A stretch of DNA of 34,725 nt from Comamonadaceae bacterium. Its GTDB lineage: Bacteria > Pseudomonadota > Gammaproteobacteria > Burkholderiales > Burkholderiaceae_C. The DNA lies in NCBI GenBank assembly GCA_947476015.1, contig CANJOS010000014.1, forward strand, positions 1 through 34,725. Reading direction: 5' to 3'. This document shows, piece after piece, positions 8,468 through 16,902 of the stretch. The position numbers and the translations under genes were made by a program. The stretch's first letter is position 1, and the number at the start of each line of letters is the position of its first letter. The notes below the pieces were generated by a model. It did not search any database and was not told the origin of the DNA. It was given only the letters and a program-made list of their open reading frames with translations.

Positions 8468-8496
8468 TTGTGGGAGGTTGAAGGGCAAGTCATAAT
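8468..8496 (+). promoter_or_regulatory. probable fabI promoter
   Basis: TTGTGG (8468-8473), a 17-base spacer, then CATAAT (8491-8496). It lies just after the receptor terminator and about 40 bases before the fabI ATG. The -10 box matches 5 of 6 positions and the -35 box is weaker. Since the terminator stops upstream transcription, fabI needs its own promoter here. Confidence 0.45.
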
Positions 8497-8537
8497 TGAG
8501 GCTTCAACATCCGATCCACATTTCTAAATCCAAGAAC

Positions 8538-9323
8538 ATGAGCTTTCTTCAAGGTAAAAAAATCCTCATCACAGGCGTTTTGTCTAACCGATCGATTGCC
8601 TATGGCATTGCCAAGGCATGTCATGCGCAAGGCGCTGAACTGGCCTTCAGTTACGTTGGAGAGAGATTCAAAGATCGCATCACAGAATTCGCTGCAGATT
8701 TCAATTCAAATCTCATCTTTGATTGCGATGTCGGCGACGATGATCAAATTGACAAACTGTTCAAAGATTTGTCGGTGCATTGGCCTCAGTTTGATGGCTT
8801 CGTCCACAGCATTGGTTACGCACCGAGAGAAGCCATTGCAGGCGATTTCATTGAAGGCCTTAGCAGAGAAGGCTTCAAAATTGCCCACGACATCAGTGCC
8901 TACAGTTTTCCAGCCATGGCCAAAGCAGCCTTGCCTTATCTGCGCGAAGACTCAGCGCTCTTAACGCTCACCTACCTGGGTGCCCTCAAGGTTGTCCCCA
9001 ACTACAACACCATGGGACTGGCCAAGGCTTCATTGGAAGCGTCTGTCAGATATTTGGCCGACTCTTTAGGTTACAAGAAAATTCGCGTCAACGGCATCAG
9101 CGCAGGCCCAATCAAAACCCTGGCCGCCAGCGGCATCAAAGACTTTGGTAAAATTTTGAGTGCCGTCGCATCGGCATCGCCCATTCGCCGTAACGTCACC
9201 ATCGAAGATGTAGGCAATACAGCTGCCTTTCTATTGAGCAATCTTTCGTCCGGCATTTCAGCCGAAATTGTTTATGTCGACGGTGGTTTCAGTCATGTAG
9301 TGGGCGGCATTGCTGAGGCTTGA
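8538..9323 (+). CDS. fabI: enoyl-[acyl-carrier-protein] reductase (NADH), FabI
   Basis: Cytoplasmic enzyme that reduces the trans-2-enoyl-ACP double bond in each fatty-acid elongation cycle. It is 261 aa (E. coli 262). The start is the ATG of [13 protein letters not shown] at 8538; an ATG at 8496 would only add a non-family extension. It is an SDR fold with the FabI-type nucleotide site [17 protein letters not shown]. The catalytic residues fall on the E. coli numbers: Tyr146, Tyr156 and Lys163 (Y-x6-K). SIGYAP keeps Gly93, the position where substitutions confer triclosan resistance in E. coli. It is monocistronic: upstream terminator, and the next gene is convergent 24 bases away. Confidence 0.96.
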   Translation: MSFLQGKKILITGVLSNRSIAYGIAKACHAQGAELAFSYVGERFKDRITEFAADFNSNLIFDCDVGDDDQIDKLFKDLSVHWPQFDGFVHSIGYAPREAIAGDFIEGLSREGFKIAHDISAYSFPAMAKAALPYLREDSALLTLTYLGALKVVPNYNTMGLAKASLEASVRYLADSLGYKKIRVNGISAGPIKTLAASGIKDFGKILSAVASASPIRRNVTIEDVGNTAAFLLSNLSSGISAEIVYVDGGFSHVVGGIAEA

Positions 9324-9347
9324 AGCTCCAGCCCCCTGCGGAGGAAC

Positions 9348-11618
9348 TCAGGACTGAACGCAATCAGCGTAATAACGTGTTACGCCATCCTCCCCCTTCT
9401 CTTCTACCAAGCCATGAATGTCGGTTTCAAAACCTGGGCATTGCATGTTGAATTCCCGAGAAAATTTGAGGTAGTCCACAATTTTCTTATTGAACACTTC
9501 ACCAGGCACTAGCAAGGGGATGCCGGGCGGATAAGGCGTGACCAAACCAACAGTGATGCGCCCTTCCAAATTGTCGATAGGCACACGCTCTGTTTTGCGG
9601 CGAGCAATTTGCGCATATGCATCGGCCGGCGTCATTGCGGGCGTGAGGTCTGACAAATACATGTCTGTGGTGAGTCGTGCAATGTCGTATTTGGCATACA
9701 GCGTGTGAATGTGCTGACACAAATCACGCAAGCCCATTCGCTCATACTTTGGCTGTTTTTGACAGAACTCGGGCATGATGCGCCACATCGGCTGGTTGCG
9801 GTCGTAGTCGTCTTTGAATTGTTGGAGTGCGGTCAGCAATGAGTTCCATCGACCTTTGGTTATGCCAATGGTGAACATGATAAAGAAACTGTAGAGACCC
9901 GTTTTTTCTACCACCACACCATGTTCAGTGAGAAACTTGGTGAGCACTGAGGCCGGTATGCCTTCCTTGTCAAACTTTCCGTCCAAATTCAAACCTGGCG
10001 TCACAAGGGTCGCTTTGATGGGGTCGAGCATGTTGAAGCCATCGGCCATTTGACCGAAGCCATGCCACTTGCTGCCCTTTTTGCGTGAGTCGCTGCGAAT
10101 GATCCAATCTTCGGCCCGGCCAATGCCCTCTTCCACCAAGTTTTCGGGGCCCCAAACCTTGAACCACCAATCCTTGCCATATTCGGCATCCACCTTGCGC
10201 ATCGCACGTCGGAAGTCCAGAGCCTCTGCAATACTTTCTTCCACCAAGGCAGTGCCTCCTGGCGGCTCCATCATGGCGGCAGCCACATCGCAGCTCGCAA
10301 TAATGCTGTACTGCGGGCTGGTGCTGGTGTGCATCAAATAAGCTTCATTGAACAGGTGCCGGTCAAGCTTGGTATTTTGCGAATCCTGGATGAGCACGTG
10401 GCTGGCTTGGCTGATGCCAGCCAACAACTTGTGAATGGATTGGGTGGCGTACACCACGGAATGTTTGGGGCGTGCCCTTTTTTTCCCCATGGCGTGATAG
10501 GTGCCATAGAAAGGATGGAACGCAGCGTGAGGCAACCATGCCTCGTCAAAATGCAGATTTTCTACATAGCCGTCAAGCATGCCCTTGATGGTTTCAGTGT
10601 TGTACAAAACACCGTCGTAAGTAGACTGCGTCAGCGTCATGACACGCGGCTTGACCTTCTTCGCATCAACACCTTTCAACAAAGGGTTGGCCCTGATCTT
10701 GGCCTGAATATTCGCGACTTCAAACTCACTTTGAGGAATTGGGCCAATGATGCCGTAGTGGTTGCGGGTTGGCTTCAGGAAAACTGGAATTGCACCCGTC
10801 ATGATGATGGCGTGCAATATCGATTTGTGGCAGTTGCGATCGACCACCACCACATCCCCTGGTGCAACGGTATGGTGCCAAACCATTTTGTTGGATGTGC
10901 TGGTTCCGTTGGTCACAAAGAAACAATGGTCAGCATTGAAAATGCGCGCTGCATTTCTTTCACTTTCCCCGATGGCGCCGTTGTGGTCCAACAATTGACC
11001 CAATTCTTCCACCGCATTGCAGACGTCGGCACGCAACATGTTTTCGCCATAAAACTGGTGGTACATCTGACCCACTGGGCTCTTTAAGAAAGCAACGCCA
11101 CCTGAATGTCCGGGGCAATGCCATGAGTAAGAACCATCTTCAGCGTAGTCCAACAAGGCTTTGAAGAATGGCGGTTGAACACCCTCTAAATAACTCTTGG
11201 CTTCTCGAATGATGTGACGTGCCACAAACTCAGGCGTGTCTTCAAACATGTGTATGAAGCCATGGAGCTCGCGCAAAATATCGTTCGGAATATGGCGTGA
11301 GGTTTTGGTTTCACCGTAAATGTAAATAGGGACATCGGCATTCTTGCGACGAACCTCCTCAATGAAGGCACGCAAACTCAACACGGCAGGATCAAGATCG
11401 GGACCAGGCGTGAACTCTTCATCGTCAATCGACAAAATGAAGGCGCTGGCGCGAGACTGTTGTTGCGCAAACTGAGAGAGGTCGCCATAACTGGTGACCC
11501 CCAAAACCTCAAAACCTTCAGTTTCAATGGCTTGCGCCAATGCACGGATACCCAAGCCCGAGGTGTTTTCAGAGCGGTAGTCTTCGTCGATGATGACAAT
11601 TGGAAAACGGAATTTCAT
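9348..11618 (-). CDS. Orn/Lys/Arg decarboxylase (PLP-dependent, class I fold)
   Basis: Decarboxylates a basic amino acid to a polyamine (cadaverine, putrescine or agmatine) in the cytoplasm. It is 756 aa, as in AdiA, and slightly longer than CadA/LdcC/SpeC (711-732). Residues 1-130 form the response-regulator-like wing domain. The PLP domain shows CPGHSGG, ENMLRADVCNAVEELGQLLDH, FVTNGTSTSNK, DRNCHKS, HFDEAW (about 356-361) and the cofactor lysine in SIHKLLAG (Lys397). The C-terminal domain includes YPPGIPLLVPGE. The sequence mixes AdiA-like (WHCPGH) and CadA/LdcC-like (NCHKS, PGFETDIHG) features, so the substrate cannot be assigned. SD-like AAGG lies just upstream of the ATG. No amino-acid antiporter gene lies beside it, unlike the adiA/cadBA acid-stress loci. 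Confidence 0.93.
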   Translation of the reverse strand: MKFRFPIVIIDEDYRSENTSGLGIRALAQAIETEGFEVLGVTSYGDLSQFAQQQSRASAFILSIDDEEFTPGPDLDPAVLSLRAFIEEVRRKNADVPIYIYGETKTSRHIPNDILRELHGFIHMFEDTPEFVARHIIREAKSYLEGVQPPFFKALLDYAEDGSYSWHCPGHSGGVAFLKSPVGQMYHQFYGENMLRADVCNAVEELGQLLDHNGAIGESERNAARIFNADHCFFVTNGTSTSNKMVWHHTVAPGDVVVVDRNCHKSILHAIIMTGAIPVFLKPTRNHYGIIGPIPQSEFEVANIQAKIRANPLLKGVDAKKVKPRVMTLTQSTYDGVLYNTETIKGMLDGYVENLHFDEAWLPHAAFHPFYGTYHAMGKKRARPKHSVVYATQSIHKLLAGISQASHVLIQDSQNTKLDRHLFNEAYLMHTSTSPQYSIIASCDVAAAMMEPPGGTALVEESIAEALDFRRAMRKVDAEYGKDWWFKVWGPENLVEEGIGRAEDWIIRSDSRKKGSKWHGFGQMADGFNMLDPIKATLVTPGLNLDGKFDKEGIPASVLTKFLTEHGVVVEKTGLYSFFIMFTIGITKGRWNSLLTALQQFKDDYDRNQPMWRIMPEFCQKQPKYERMGLRDLCQHIHTLYAKYDIARLTTDMYLSDLTPAMTPADAYAQIARRKTERVPIDNLEGRITVGLVTPYPPGIPLLVPGEVFNKKIVDYLKFSREFNMQCPGFETDIHGLVEEKGEDGVTRYYADCVQS

Positions 11619-11664
11619 AAGGCCGACCTTGGGTCAAATAAAAAGGAAACAAGGGCGAAGTGTA

Positions 11665-11676
11665 ATGAATATTCAT
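11665..11676. promoter_or_regulatory. palindrome upstream of the decarboxylase gene
   Basis: ATGAATATTCAT is a perfect 12-base palindrome 47-58 bases before the decarboxylase start, on the promoter side. It resembles fused ArgR half-sites (TGAAT/ATTCA) but lacks the 4-base spacing of a true ARG box. It may be an operator or chance. Confidence 0.3.
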
Positions 11677-11696
11677 GACAATTTACCGGTCACGCC

Positions 11697-11725
11697 TGAA
11701 GAATCTAACGACCCGATGCTATACT
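11697..11725 (+). promoter_or_regulatory. probable promoter of tRNA-Ser
   Basis: A good -10 box, TATACT (11720-11725), ends 9 bases before the tRNA. With a 17-base spacer the -35 region is TGAAGA (11697-11702), a weak match. A start near 11732 would give a very short 5' leader, as is common for single tRNA genes. Confidence 0.5.
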
Positions 11726-11734
11726 TTCTGGCTC

Positions 11735-11824
11735 GGAGCGGTGGATGAGTGGTTTAAGTCGCACGCCTGGAAAGCGTGTGTGGGTTTATCCCCACCGCGG
11801 GTTCGAATCCCGCCTGCTCCGCCA
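11735..11824 (+). tRNA. tRNA-Ser, anticodon GGA
   Basis: Type II tRNA of 90 bases. The acceptor arm GGAGCGG pairs with the 3' arm before discriminator G. The anticodon stem CACGC/GCGTG closes the loop CTGGAAA, giving anticodon GGA, which reads serine codons UCC and UCU. The long variable arm is a GTGGG/CCCAC hairpin. The T arm GCGGG-TTCGAAT-CCCGC is canonical, and the 3' CCA is encoded (11822-11824). Confidence 0.96.
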
Positions 11825-11829
11825 AATTC

Positions 11830-11864
11830 AAAACCCCGCTAGAGCCTTGTTTTAGCGGGGTTTT
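11830..11864 (+). terminator. rho-independent terminator after tRNA-Ser
   Basis: AAAACCCCGCTA (11830-11841) pairs perfectly with TAGCGGGGTTTT (11853-11864) across an 11-base loop, starting 6 bases after the tRNA. The T run is short (four), but the stem is strong. Confidence 0.85.
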
Positions 11865-11908
11865 CCATTTCAGAATGCCATCCCTTCGGCGCCTAGGATT
11901 CCATTGAG

Positions 11909-13165
11909 ATGAGCCATTTCAGCAGCCCACTGTTTCAAATACCCGGTTATCGGCGCATGTGGCTGTCCATTTTGTTCAGCAACCTAGGGGGCCAAATTTC
12001 CCTGCTGGCTTTGCCTCTCACTGCGGTTTTTTTGTTAGATGCCACCCCTACCCAAATGGGCTTGCTCACTGCCATGGAGATTGCGCCCTTTGTAATTCTG
12101 AGCTTGCCTGGCGGTGTGTTGATCGATCGGATGCAAAAACTGCCCCTCTACATTGCTGGTGAAATAGTCATGGGGTGCACATTGCTGACCATTCCACTGG
12201 CTTGGGCCTTGGGGCTGCTAAGCATGCCCCTCATGTATGTCGTCAGCTTTGCTTTGGGCACTGTTCACACCCTGGCCGGATCAGCCTCCCAAATCGTGCT
12301 GACACAACTTGTAGGCCGAGACAAATTGGTGCAAGCCTATTCGCAAAACGCCATTGCTGGGTCACTCGCCGAAGTTTTGGGGCCTGGCATGGCGGGTCTT
12401 CTCATTCGTTTGTTCGGAGCGCCTTTGGCCTTGGTGATGAATGCCTTCCTGCTCATTGGCTCCGTGTTGATGCTCAAAGGCATTCACATTCACGAGGTCG
12501 TTCCACCGCGGTCAACTTGGAAAGATCGTTCCTTTCGCGAGGACTTGATGAAAGGCCTGAACTTCGTCAAATCTCAAAAAATGTTGCTTGAAATGGCGGC
12601 AACGGTCGGGGCTTGGCAGTTCTTTGCCCAACTGGCGTTGACGGTTCAAATCATTTTTGCTGTCAAGGACTTGGGGCTCAATGAAACAAGCGTCGCCCTG
12701 AGTTTTGTGGCATTGGGGTTGGGATCAGTTTTGGGCGGATTGGCGGGTCCCAAGATTTCAAAACGAATCGGTCTAGGTCAAGCCATGATATTGGGGATTG
12801 CCATCACAGGCATCGGCTGGGTCAGTTTGCTGGCATTGGAGGGCTTGTTGCCCGGCATTGTTTTGTTTTCTTGGATGCTGATTTGTTTCAGTTGGGGCGC
12901 CACCTTGTTGTTTGTCAATTTTTTATCATTGAGACAGTCCTTCACGCCGACTGATTTGCTGGGACGAATGACCACCACCATGCGTTGGCTCATCTTGTTG
13001 CCAGCCGGACCTGGCGCCCTGCTGGGCGGATGGATGGCCGAGCATTGGGGAATGCGAAGCCCCTTGCTGAGTGCAGGCATTGGCACCTTGTGCGTGGCCT
13101 TTGTGGCTTACAGAAGACCCTATTTAAAAGCGCTTCGAAAACTTCCTGAAATGAAGCCCAGTTGA
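11909..13165 (+). CDS. MFS transporter, EntS-like (MFS_3) exporter family
   Basis: Inner-membrane major facilitator of 418 aa with about 12 predicted helices. It starts MSHFSSPLFQIPGYRRMWLS, like EntS-type and macrolide-type exporters, and has a motif-A-like loop GGVLIDRMQKLPL between helices 2 and 3. Related proteins export siderophores or drugs, and nothing here fixes the substrate. A weak AGGA lies about 14 bases upstream. It stands alone after the tRNA terminator and converges with the second peptide ABC operon, leaving only 10 bases between the stop codons and no obvious terminator. Confidence 0.88.
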   Translation: MSHFSSPLFQIPGYRRMWLSILFSNLGGQISLLALPLTAVFLLDATPTQMGLLTAMEIAPFVILSLPGGVLIDRMQKLPLYIAGEIVMGCTLLTIPLAWALGLLSMPLMYVVSFALGTVHTLAGSASQIVLTQLVGRDKLVQAYSQNAIAGSLAEVLGPGMAGLLIRLFGAPLALVMNAFLLIGSVLMLKGIHIHEVVPPRSTWKDRSFREDLMKGLNFVKSQKMLLEMAATVGAWQFFAQLALTVQIIFAVKDLGLNETSVALSFVALGLGSVLGGLAGPKISKRIGLGQAMILGIAITGIGWVSLLALEGLLPGIVLFSWMLICFSWGATLLFVNFLSLRQSFTPTDLLGRMTTTMRWLILLPAGPGALLGGWMAEHWGMRSPLLSAGIGTLCVAFVAYRRPYLKALRKLPEMKPS

Positions 13166-13175
13166 TGAACTCCAA

Positions 13176-14936
13176 TTAACTCTTCAGTTCTGAATGAAAT
13201 TGAGGCACGGCAGCTAAAAGGGTTTGGGTATAAGCGTGTTTCGGATTCGCATAAAGACTTGCAGAATCCCCCTGCTCCACCACCTGACCTTGATGCATGA
13301 CGAGCAAAGTGTCGGCCATGTAACGCACCACCTCGAGATCGTGTGAGATGAACAAATAACTCAAGCCTAAATCTTTTTGTAAATCTTGAAGCAAGTTCAA
13401 AACTTGTGCCTGTACGGAGACATCCAAGGCCGAGACCGCTTCATCCAGTACCATGAGATCGGGTGACAAAGACAAGGCACGGGCAATGGCAATGCGCTGC
13501 CTTTGACCTCCAGAAAATTCGAAGGAGTAGCGTTTCAAAGCCGAAGAGGGCATACCGACTTTGTCCAAGAGTGCCAAGGCTAATTTTTCTCTGGCGGCTT
13601 TATTGGTTCCAATACCATGGAGTTGCAAAGGCTCCATCAAAATTTCACCCACGGTAAAACGAGGATTCAAAGAGGCGTAGGGATTTTGAAACACAATTTG
13701 AATGCGCCGTTTGTACTTGGCAAATTCCTTCTGGCTCAAGGCCAGTAAATTTTGACCCTCAAAAAACACTTTGCCTGCGGTCGCCGCATGCAGACGCAAG
13801 AGACACAATCCGACCGTGGTTTTACCAGAACCAGATTCACCCACCAAGCCAACTGTTTGACCCCGTTCAAGCTTGAAGTTGACATCGTCTACCGCGACAA
13901 AGTCATCCTTTTTGAAACCAAAACCCATTCGGGGAAAAACTTTGCGCAATCCCTGAACTTCAAGCAGCGCATGGCCAGCGCTTTGAATGGCAGAAGGGCC
14001 TTTCAGTCGATCCATAGAAGTCGTCTCAGCCGCAATTTGTGGATCATTCTGACCGTGCTTGAGCATCCAATCCTCGATGGTTAACAAACGCTTGCCAAGG
14101 CGCGCCTGACTGGGTCTGCAACTGAGCAGGGCTTTGGTGTAAGGGTCTTGAGGCTGGTTGAAAATCGCTCTCACAGGGCCGGCTTCTCGAACACGACCAT
14201 TTCGCATCACAACGGCATGGTCAGCCACTTCACTGACCAGACCCAAATCGTGCGTGATGAACAGCATCGCCATGCGTCTGCGTTCTTTGAGTTCGGCCAA
14301 GAGCAACATGATTTGACGTTGAACCGTCACATCCAGCGCGGTGGTCGGTTCGTCAGCAATCAGCAACTCAGGTTCGCAAGCCAATGCCATGGCAATCATG
14401 ACGCGTTGTTGCTGCCCACCCGACAATTCATGCGGATAGGCATTCACTCGTTTGTGAGGTTCTGGAATACCCACTTCTTCTAGCAATTCAATGGCCCTGA
14501 CCCACGCGGCTTTTCGATTGAGTTTGCGATGAACTCGCAGCATTTCTGCCAATTGAAAACCCGCGCTGTACACTGGGTTCAGGGAGCTCATGGGGTCCTG
14601 AAAAATCATTGCAATGCGCGAACCGCGAATCAACTGCCACTCAGGACCAGACAGTGTCAGTAAGGATCGGTTGTCGTATTCAATTTTTGAGTGCAAGGCA
14701 AGCTTGGCACTTTGAGAGGGTAGCAATCCCATGATGGCCAAGGCGCTGACGGATTTTCCGCTCCCTGACTCACCAACCAAGGCCACTGTGCGTTCTCGCG
14801 GAATGACAAAGGAGACTTCCTCAACCGCGCGAACAGGGGCTTTTGAAGCACTGATGAAATCTACGGTGAGGTTCTTCACTTCCAGCAAATTGTCCGAAAT
14901 GCTGGCAATGGGCGGTGGGTATCTGCGAGAAGCCAT
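13176..14936 (-). CDS. peptide-type ABC transporter, fused double ATP-binding protein
   Basis: Energises the importer encoded by 14936-18738. At 586 aa it joins a DppD-like and a DppF-like ATPase, as in YejF and GsiA. Domain 1 has Walker A GESGSGKS (55-62), LSGGQQQRV (171-179), Walker B LLIADEP and FITHD. Domain 2 has Walker A GESGSGKT (366-373), [15 protein letters not shown], Walker [13 protein letters not shown] and FISHD. A linker at about 280-325 joins them and includes the segment [15 protein letters not shown]. Both domains look catalytically complete. The ATG shares TGATG with the preceding permease stop, the same junction seen in the left ABC operon. Confidence 0.95.
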   Translation of the reverse strand: MASRRYPPPIASISDNLLEVKNLTVDFISASKAPVRAVEEVSFVIPRERTVALVGESGSGKSVSALAIMGLLPSQSAKLALHSKIEYDNRSLLTLSGPEWQLIRGSRIAMIFQDPMSSLNPVYSAGFQLAEMLRVHRKLNRKAAWVRAIELLEEVGIPEPHKRVNAYPHELSGGQQQRVMIAMALACEPELLIADEPTTALDVTVQRQIMLLLAELKERRRMAMLFITHDLGLVSEVADHAVVMRNGRVREAGPVRAIFNQPQDPYTKALLSCRPSQARLGKRLLTIEDWMLKHGQNDPQIAAETTSMDRLKGPSAIQSAGHALLEVQGLRKVFPRMGFGFKKDDFVAVDDVNFKLERGQTVGLVGESGSGKTTVGLCLLRLHAATAGKVFFEGQNLLALSQKEFAKYKRRIQIVFQNPYASLNPRFTVGEILMEPLQLHGIGTNKAAREKLALALLDKVGMPSSALKRYSFEFSGGQRQRIAIARALSLSPDLMVLDEAVSALDVSVQAQVLNLLQDLQKDLGLSYLFISHDLEVVRYMADTLLVMHQGQVVEQGDSASLYANPKHAYTQTLLAAVPQFHSELKS

Positions 14937-15952
14937 CAGTGAATCACTTTCGGATCGAGCGCATCACGCAATGAATCTGTGAGCAGTGACAAGGCCGTGA
15001 CAAACACTGACATGGCCACCGTGGCCGACAATAACTGCCACCATTTTCCCACCAATAAATCATTTTGCGCCTCGGTCAACATGGTGCCCCAAGAGACACC
15101 ATCGACAGGCACACCAAAGCCTAAAAATGACAATATCACTTCCGCCTTGATACAAGAAACTGTCAGCAAAGAAAATTGAACCAAGATGACGTGACTCACG
15201 TTGGGCAAAATGTGCACGAACATGCGCCGGGTGTCTGAGGCCCCAATGGCATCGGCTGCACGAACATAATCGCGATCTCGATGCTTGAGGTATTCACCGC
15301 GCATTAAACGGTAGGTCCCCGTCCATCCTGTTGCACCCAAAATGAGCACAACCGCCACCGTTCCTTTGGTGTTCAGAACTGCCGCAATGGCCAAGATCAA
15401 CAGGATGCTAGGGATGGCATGAAAAACGTTGTAGACCCAATTGGTTAAATCATCGATCCAACCACCATACCAACCCGAGACAGCACCGAGACTTGCACCA
15501 ATCAAAATGGCCATCGAAGCGGCGGCCAGTCCAACCAAGATACTGGTTTCTGCACCCTTGATGGTTTTCGCCAACACATCCCTGCCCCATTTGTCTGCGC
15601 CCATGGGCAAGTGAGTTGCCAATGCATTGATTTTTTCGCCCGCAGGCTTCACCGCTTTTTGTGCCAATTCCCACTGCGCACCGATGGGGTCAAGCACATC
15701 CGTGGGCGTAGGTTCATACAACACCAGTTCTGGACGTGGTGCATCAATACCACTTGAAGGTGGATGCTCTAAAGCCCACGAAGGGGGCGCATGGCCCACT
15801 GCCATTTCCTTCTCCCAATCACGGGCCAAATTTCCCGCCAGTGTAGTCAAAACCAGCAATAAGCTCAGCATGACAAGCAGTGCACTGACAACACCGACCC
15901 GGTCCGATTTGAATCGACGCCACGCCAACGACCAAGCCGTATCGTTTGTCAT
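14936..15952 (-). CDS. DppC/OppC-type ABC transporter permease
   Basis: Inner-membrane permease of 338 aa with the standard layout. One N-terminal helix (about 20-42) is followed by a periplasmic loop with MGADKWGRD (the family GTDxxGRD motif), then five helices. The EAA-type loop reads DYVRAADAIGASDTRRMFVHILPN, and the end reads DSLRDALDPKVIH. It overlaps the DppB-type gene by 4 bases (ATGA) and the ATPase by TGATG. It lacks the extra N-terminal module of its paralogue at 680-2122. Confidence 0.94.
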   Translation of the reverse strand: MTNDTAWSLAWRRFKSDRVGVVSALLVMLSLLLVLTTLAGNLARDWEKEMAVGHAPPSWALEHPPSSGIDAPRPELVLYEPTPTDVLDPIGAQWELAQKAVKPAGEKINALATHLPMGADKWGRDVLAKTIKGAETSILVGLAAASMAILIGASLGAVSGWYGGWIDDLTNWVYNVFHAIPSILLILAIAAVLNTKGTVAVVLILGATGWTGTYRLMRGEYLKHRDRDYVRAADAIGASDTRRMFVHILPNVSHVILVQFSLLTVSCIKAEVILSFLGFGVPVDGVSWGTMLTEAQNDLLVGKWWQLLSATVAMSVFVTALSLLTDSLRDALDPKVIH

Positions 15953-16887
15953 TTCAATTGAATCCTTGGATCCGTGAAGCGATAAAGTACATCACCGATT
16001 AAATTAAACACCATGGTGGCAATGGCCACATACACCGTGGCAGCCTTGATGACTGGAAAGTCACTTCGCTCAACGGCCAAAATGATCTCGCGACCAATGC
16101 CAGGTATACCAAAAAAACGCTCCAATAAAAAAGCGCCCAACAGCAAGCCTGGCAAATTGGAGATGACAAATGTGATCACTGGAATCAAGGCATTGCGCAG
16201 CACATGAACAAACATCACCCGGGCTTCTGACAAACCTTTGGCGCGCGCCGTCCTCACATAGTCTTGATCTACTTCATCCAGCACAAAACTCCTGAACAAG
16301 CGCGTGTGGGGTGCAATGCTAACCAACAAACCTAGCAAAATAGGCAGCGGCGCATAGGTGCTGATGTTTTTCCAGAAATCCTCGCTCCAACCTTGAACAG
16401 GAAACAATCCCATTCGGTAAGCCAATACATATTGGCCCAAAATAATGAAGACCAAAATACTGACAGACATGAGTCCCGTAAAAATCACCATGACCCATCG
16501 GTCAATCGAGGTCCCCCTTAACCAAGCCAAACCAATGGCCAGTACCAGAGCAATCAGAGTTTCAATCACCAACAAAGGTGCCATCAATGTGAGGGACGCC
16601 GGCAAGCGTGTAGCAAAAATATGGCCGACCGATTCACCTGTGGTCCAACTGTTGCCAAAATTAAACGTCAGCACCTGTTTGACAAAAATCCAGAGCTGAA
16701 CTGTGATGGACTGATCAAGGCCCAGCTCGGAGCGAATACTGTCAATCTGCTCTTGATTTGAAAACAGACCCGCCAAAACATAGGCAGGATCACCACCGAT
16801 CCAATTGAAAAGTACAAACACCAGCAAAATCACACCCGCAAGCGTGGGAATCATTTGCCAAAGACGGCGCAGGATATAAGCACTCAC
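15949..16887 (-). CDS. DppB/OppB-type ABC transporter permease
   Basis: Inner-membrane permease of 312 aa, GTG start. It begins ILRRLWQMIPTLAGVILLVF, has LGLDQSITVQ (LGLDxP-type motif), an EAA-type loop DYVRTARAKGLSEARVMFVH and the family ending TDPRIQLK. The loop is nearly identical to that of the paralogue at 2130-3107, consistent with the two operons being related copies. It starts 15 bases after the binding-protein stop and overlaps the next permease by ATGA. Confidence 0.94.
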   Translation of the reverse strand: MSAYILRRLWQMIPTLAGVILLVFVLFNWIGGDPAYVLAGLFSNQEQIDSIRSELGLDQSITVQLWIFVKQVLTFNFGNSWTTGESVGHIFATRLPASLTLMAPLLVIETLIALVLAIGLAWLRGTSIDRWVMVIFTGLMSVSILVFIILGQYVLAYRMGLFPVQGWSEDFWKNISTYAPLPILLGLLVSIAPHTRLFRSFVLDEVDQDYVRTARAKGLSEARVMFVHVLRNALIPVITFVISNLPGLLLGAFLLERFFGIPGIGREIILAVERSDFPVIKAATVYVAIATMVFNLIGDVLYRFTDPRIQLK

Positions 16888-16902
16888 AGTATTGCCCTTC
16901 CC

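Noticed and set aside
10329-11087. 252-residue open frame on the + strand opposite the decarboxylase gene
   Set aside because: It is antisense to a clear, full-length decarboxylase. Its translation has no recognisable domain and looks like the mirror of the opposite strand's codon pattern.
11665-11676. ATGAATATTCAT as a genuine ARG box
   Set aside because: ARG boxes have four bases between TGAAT and ATTCA. Here the half-sites touch, so it is reported only as an unassigned palindrome.
11735-13165. tRNA-Ser as an integration site of a genomic island
   Set aside because: No integrase, no repeated copy of the tRNA 3' end downstream, and the neighbouring genes look ordinary in composition.
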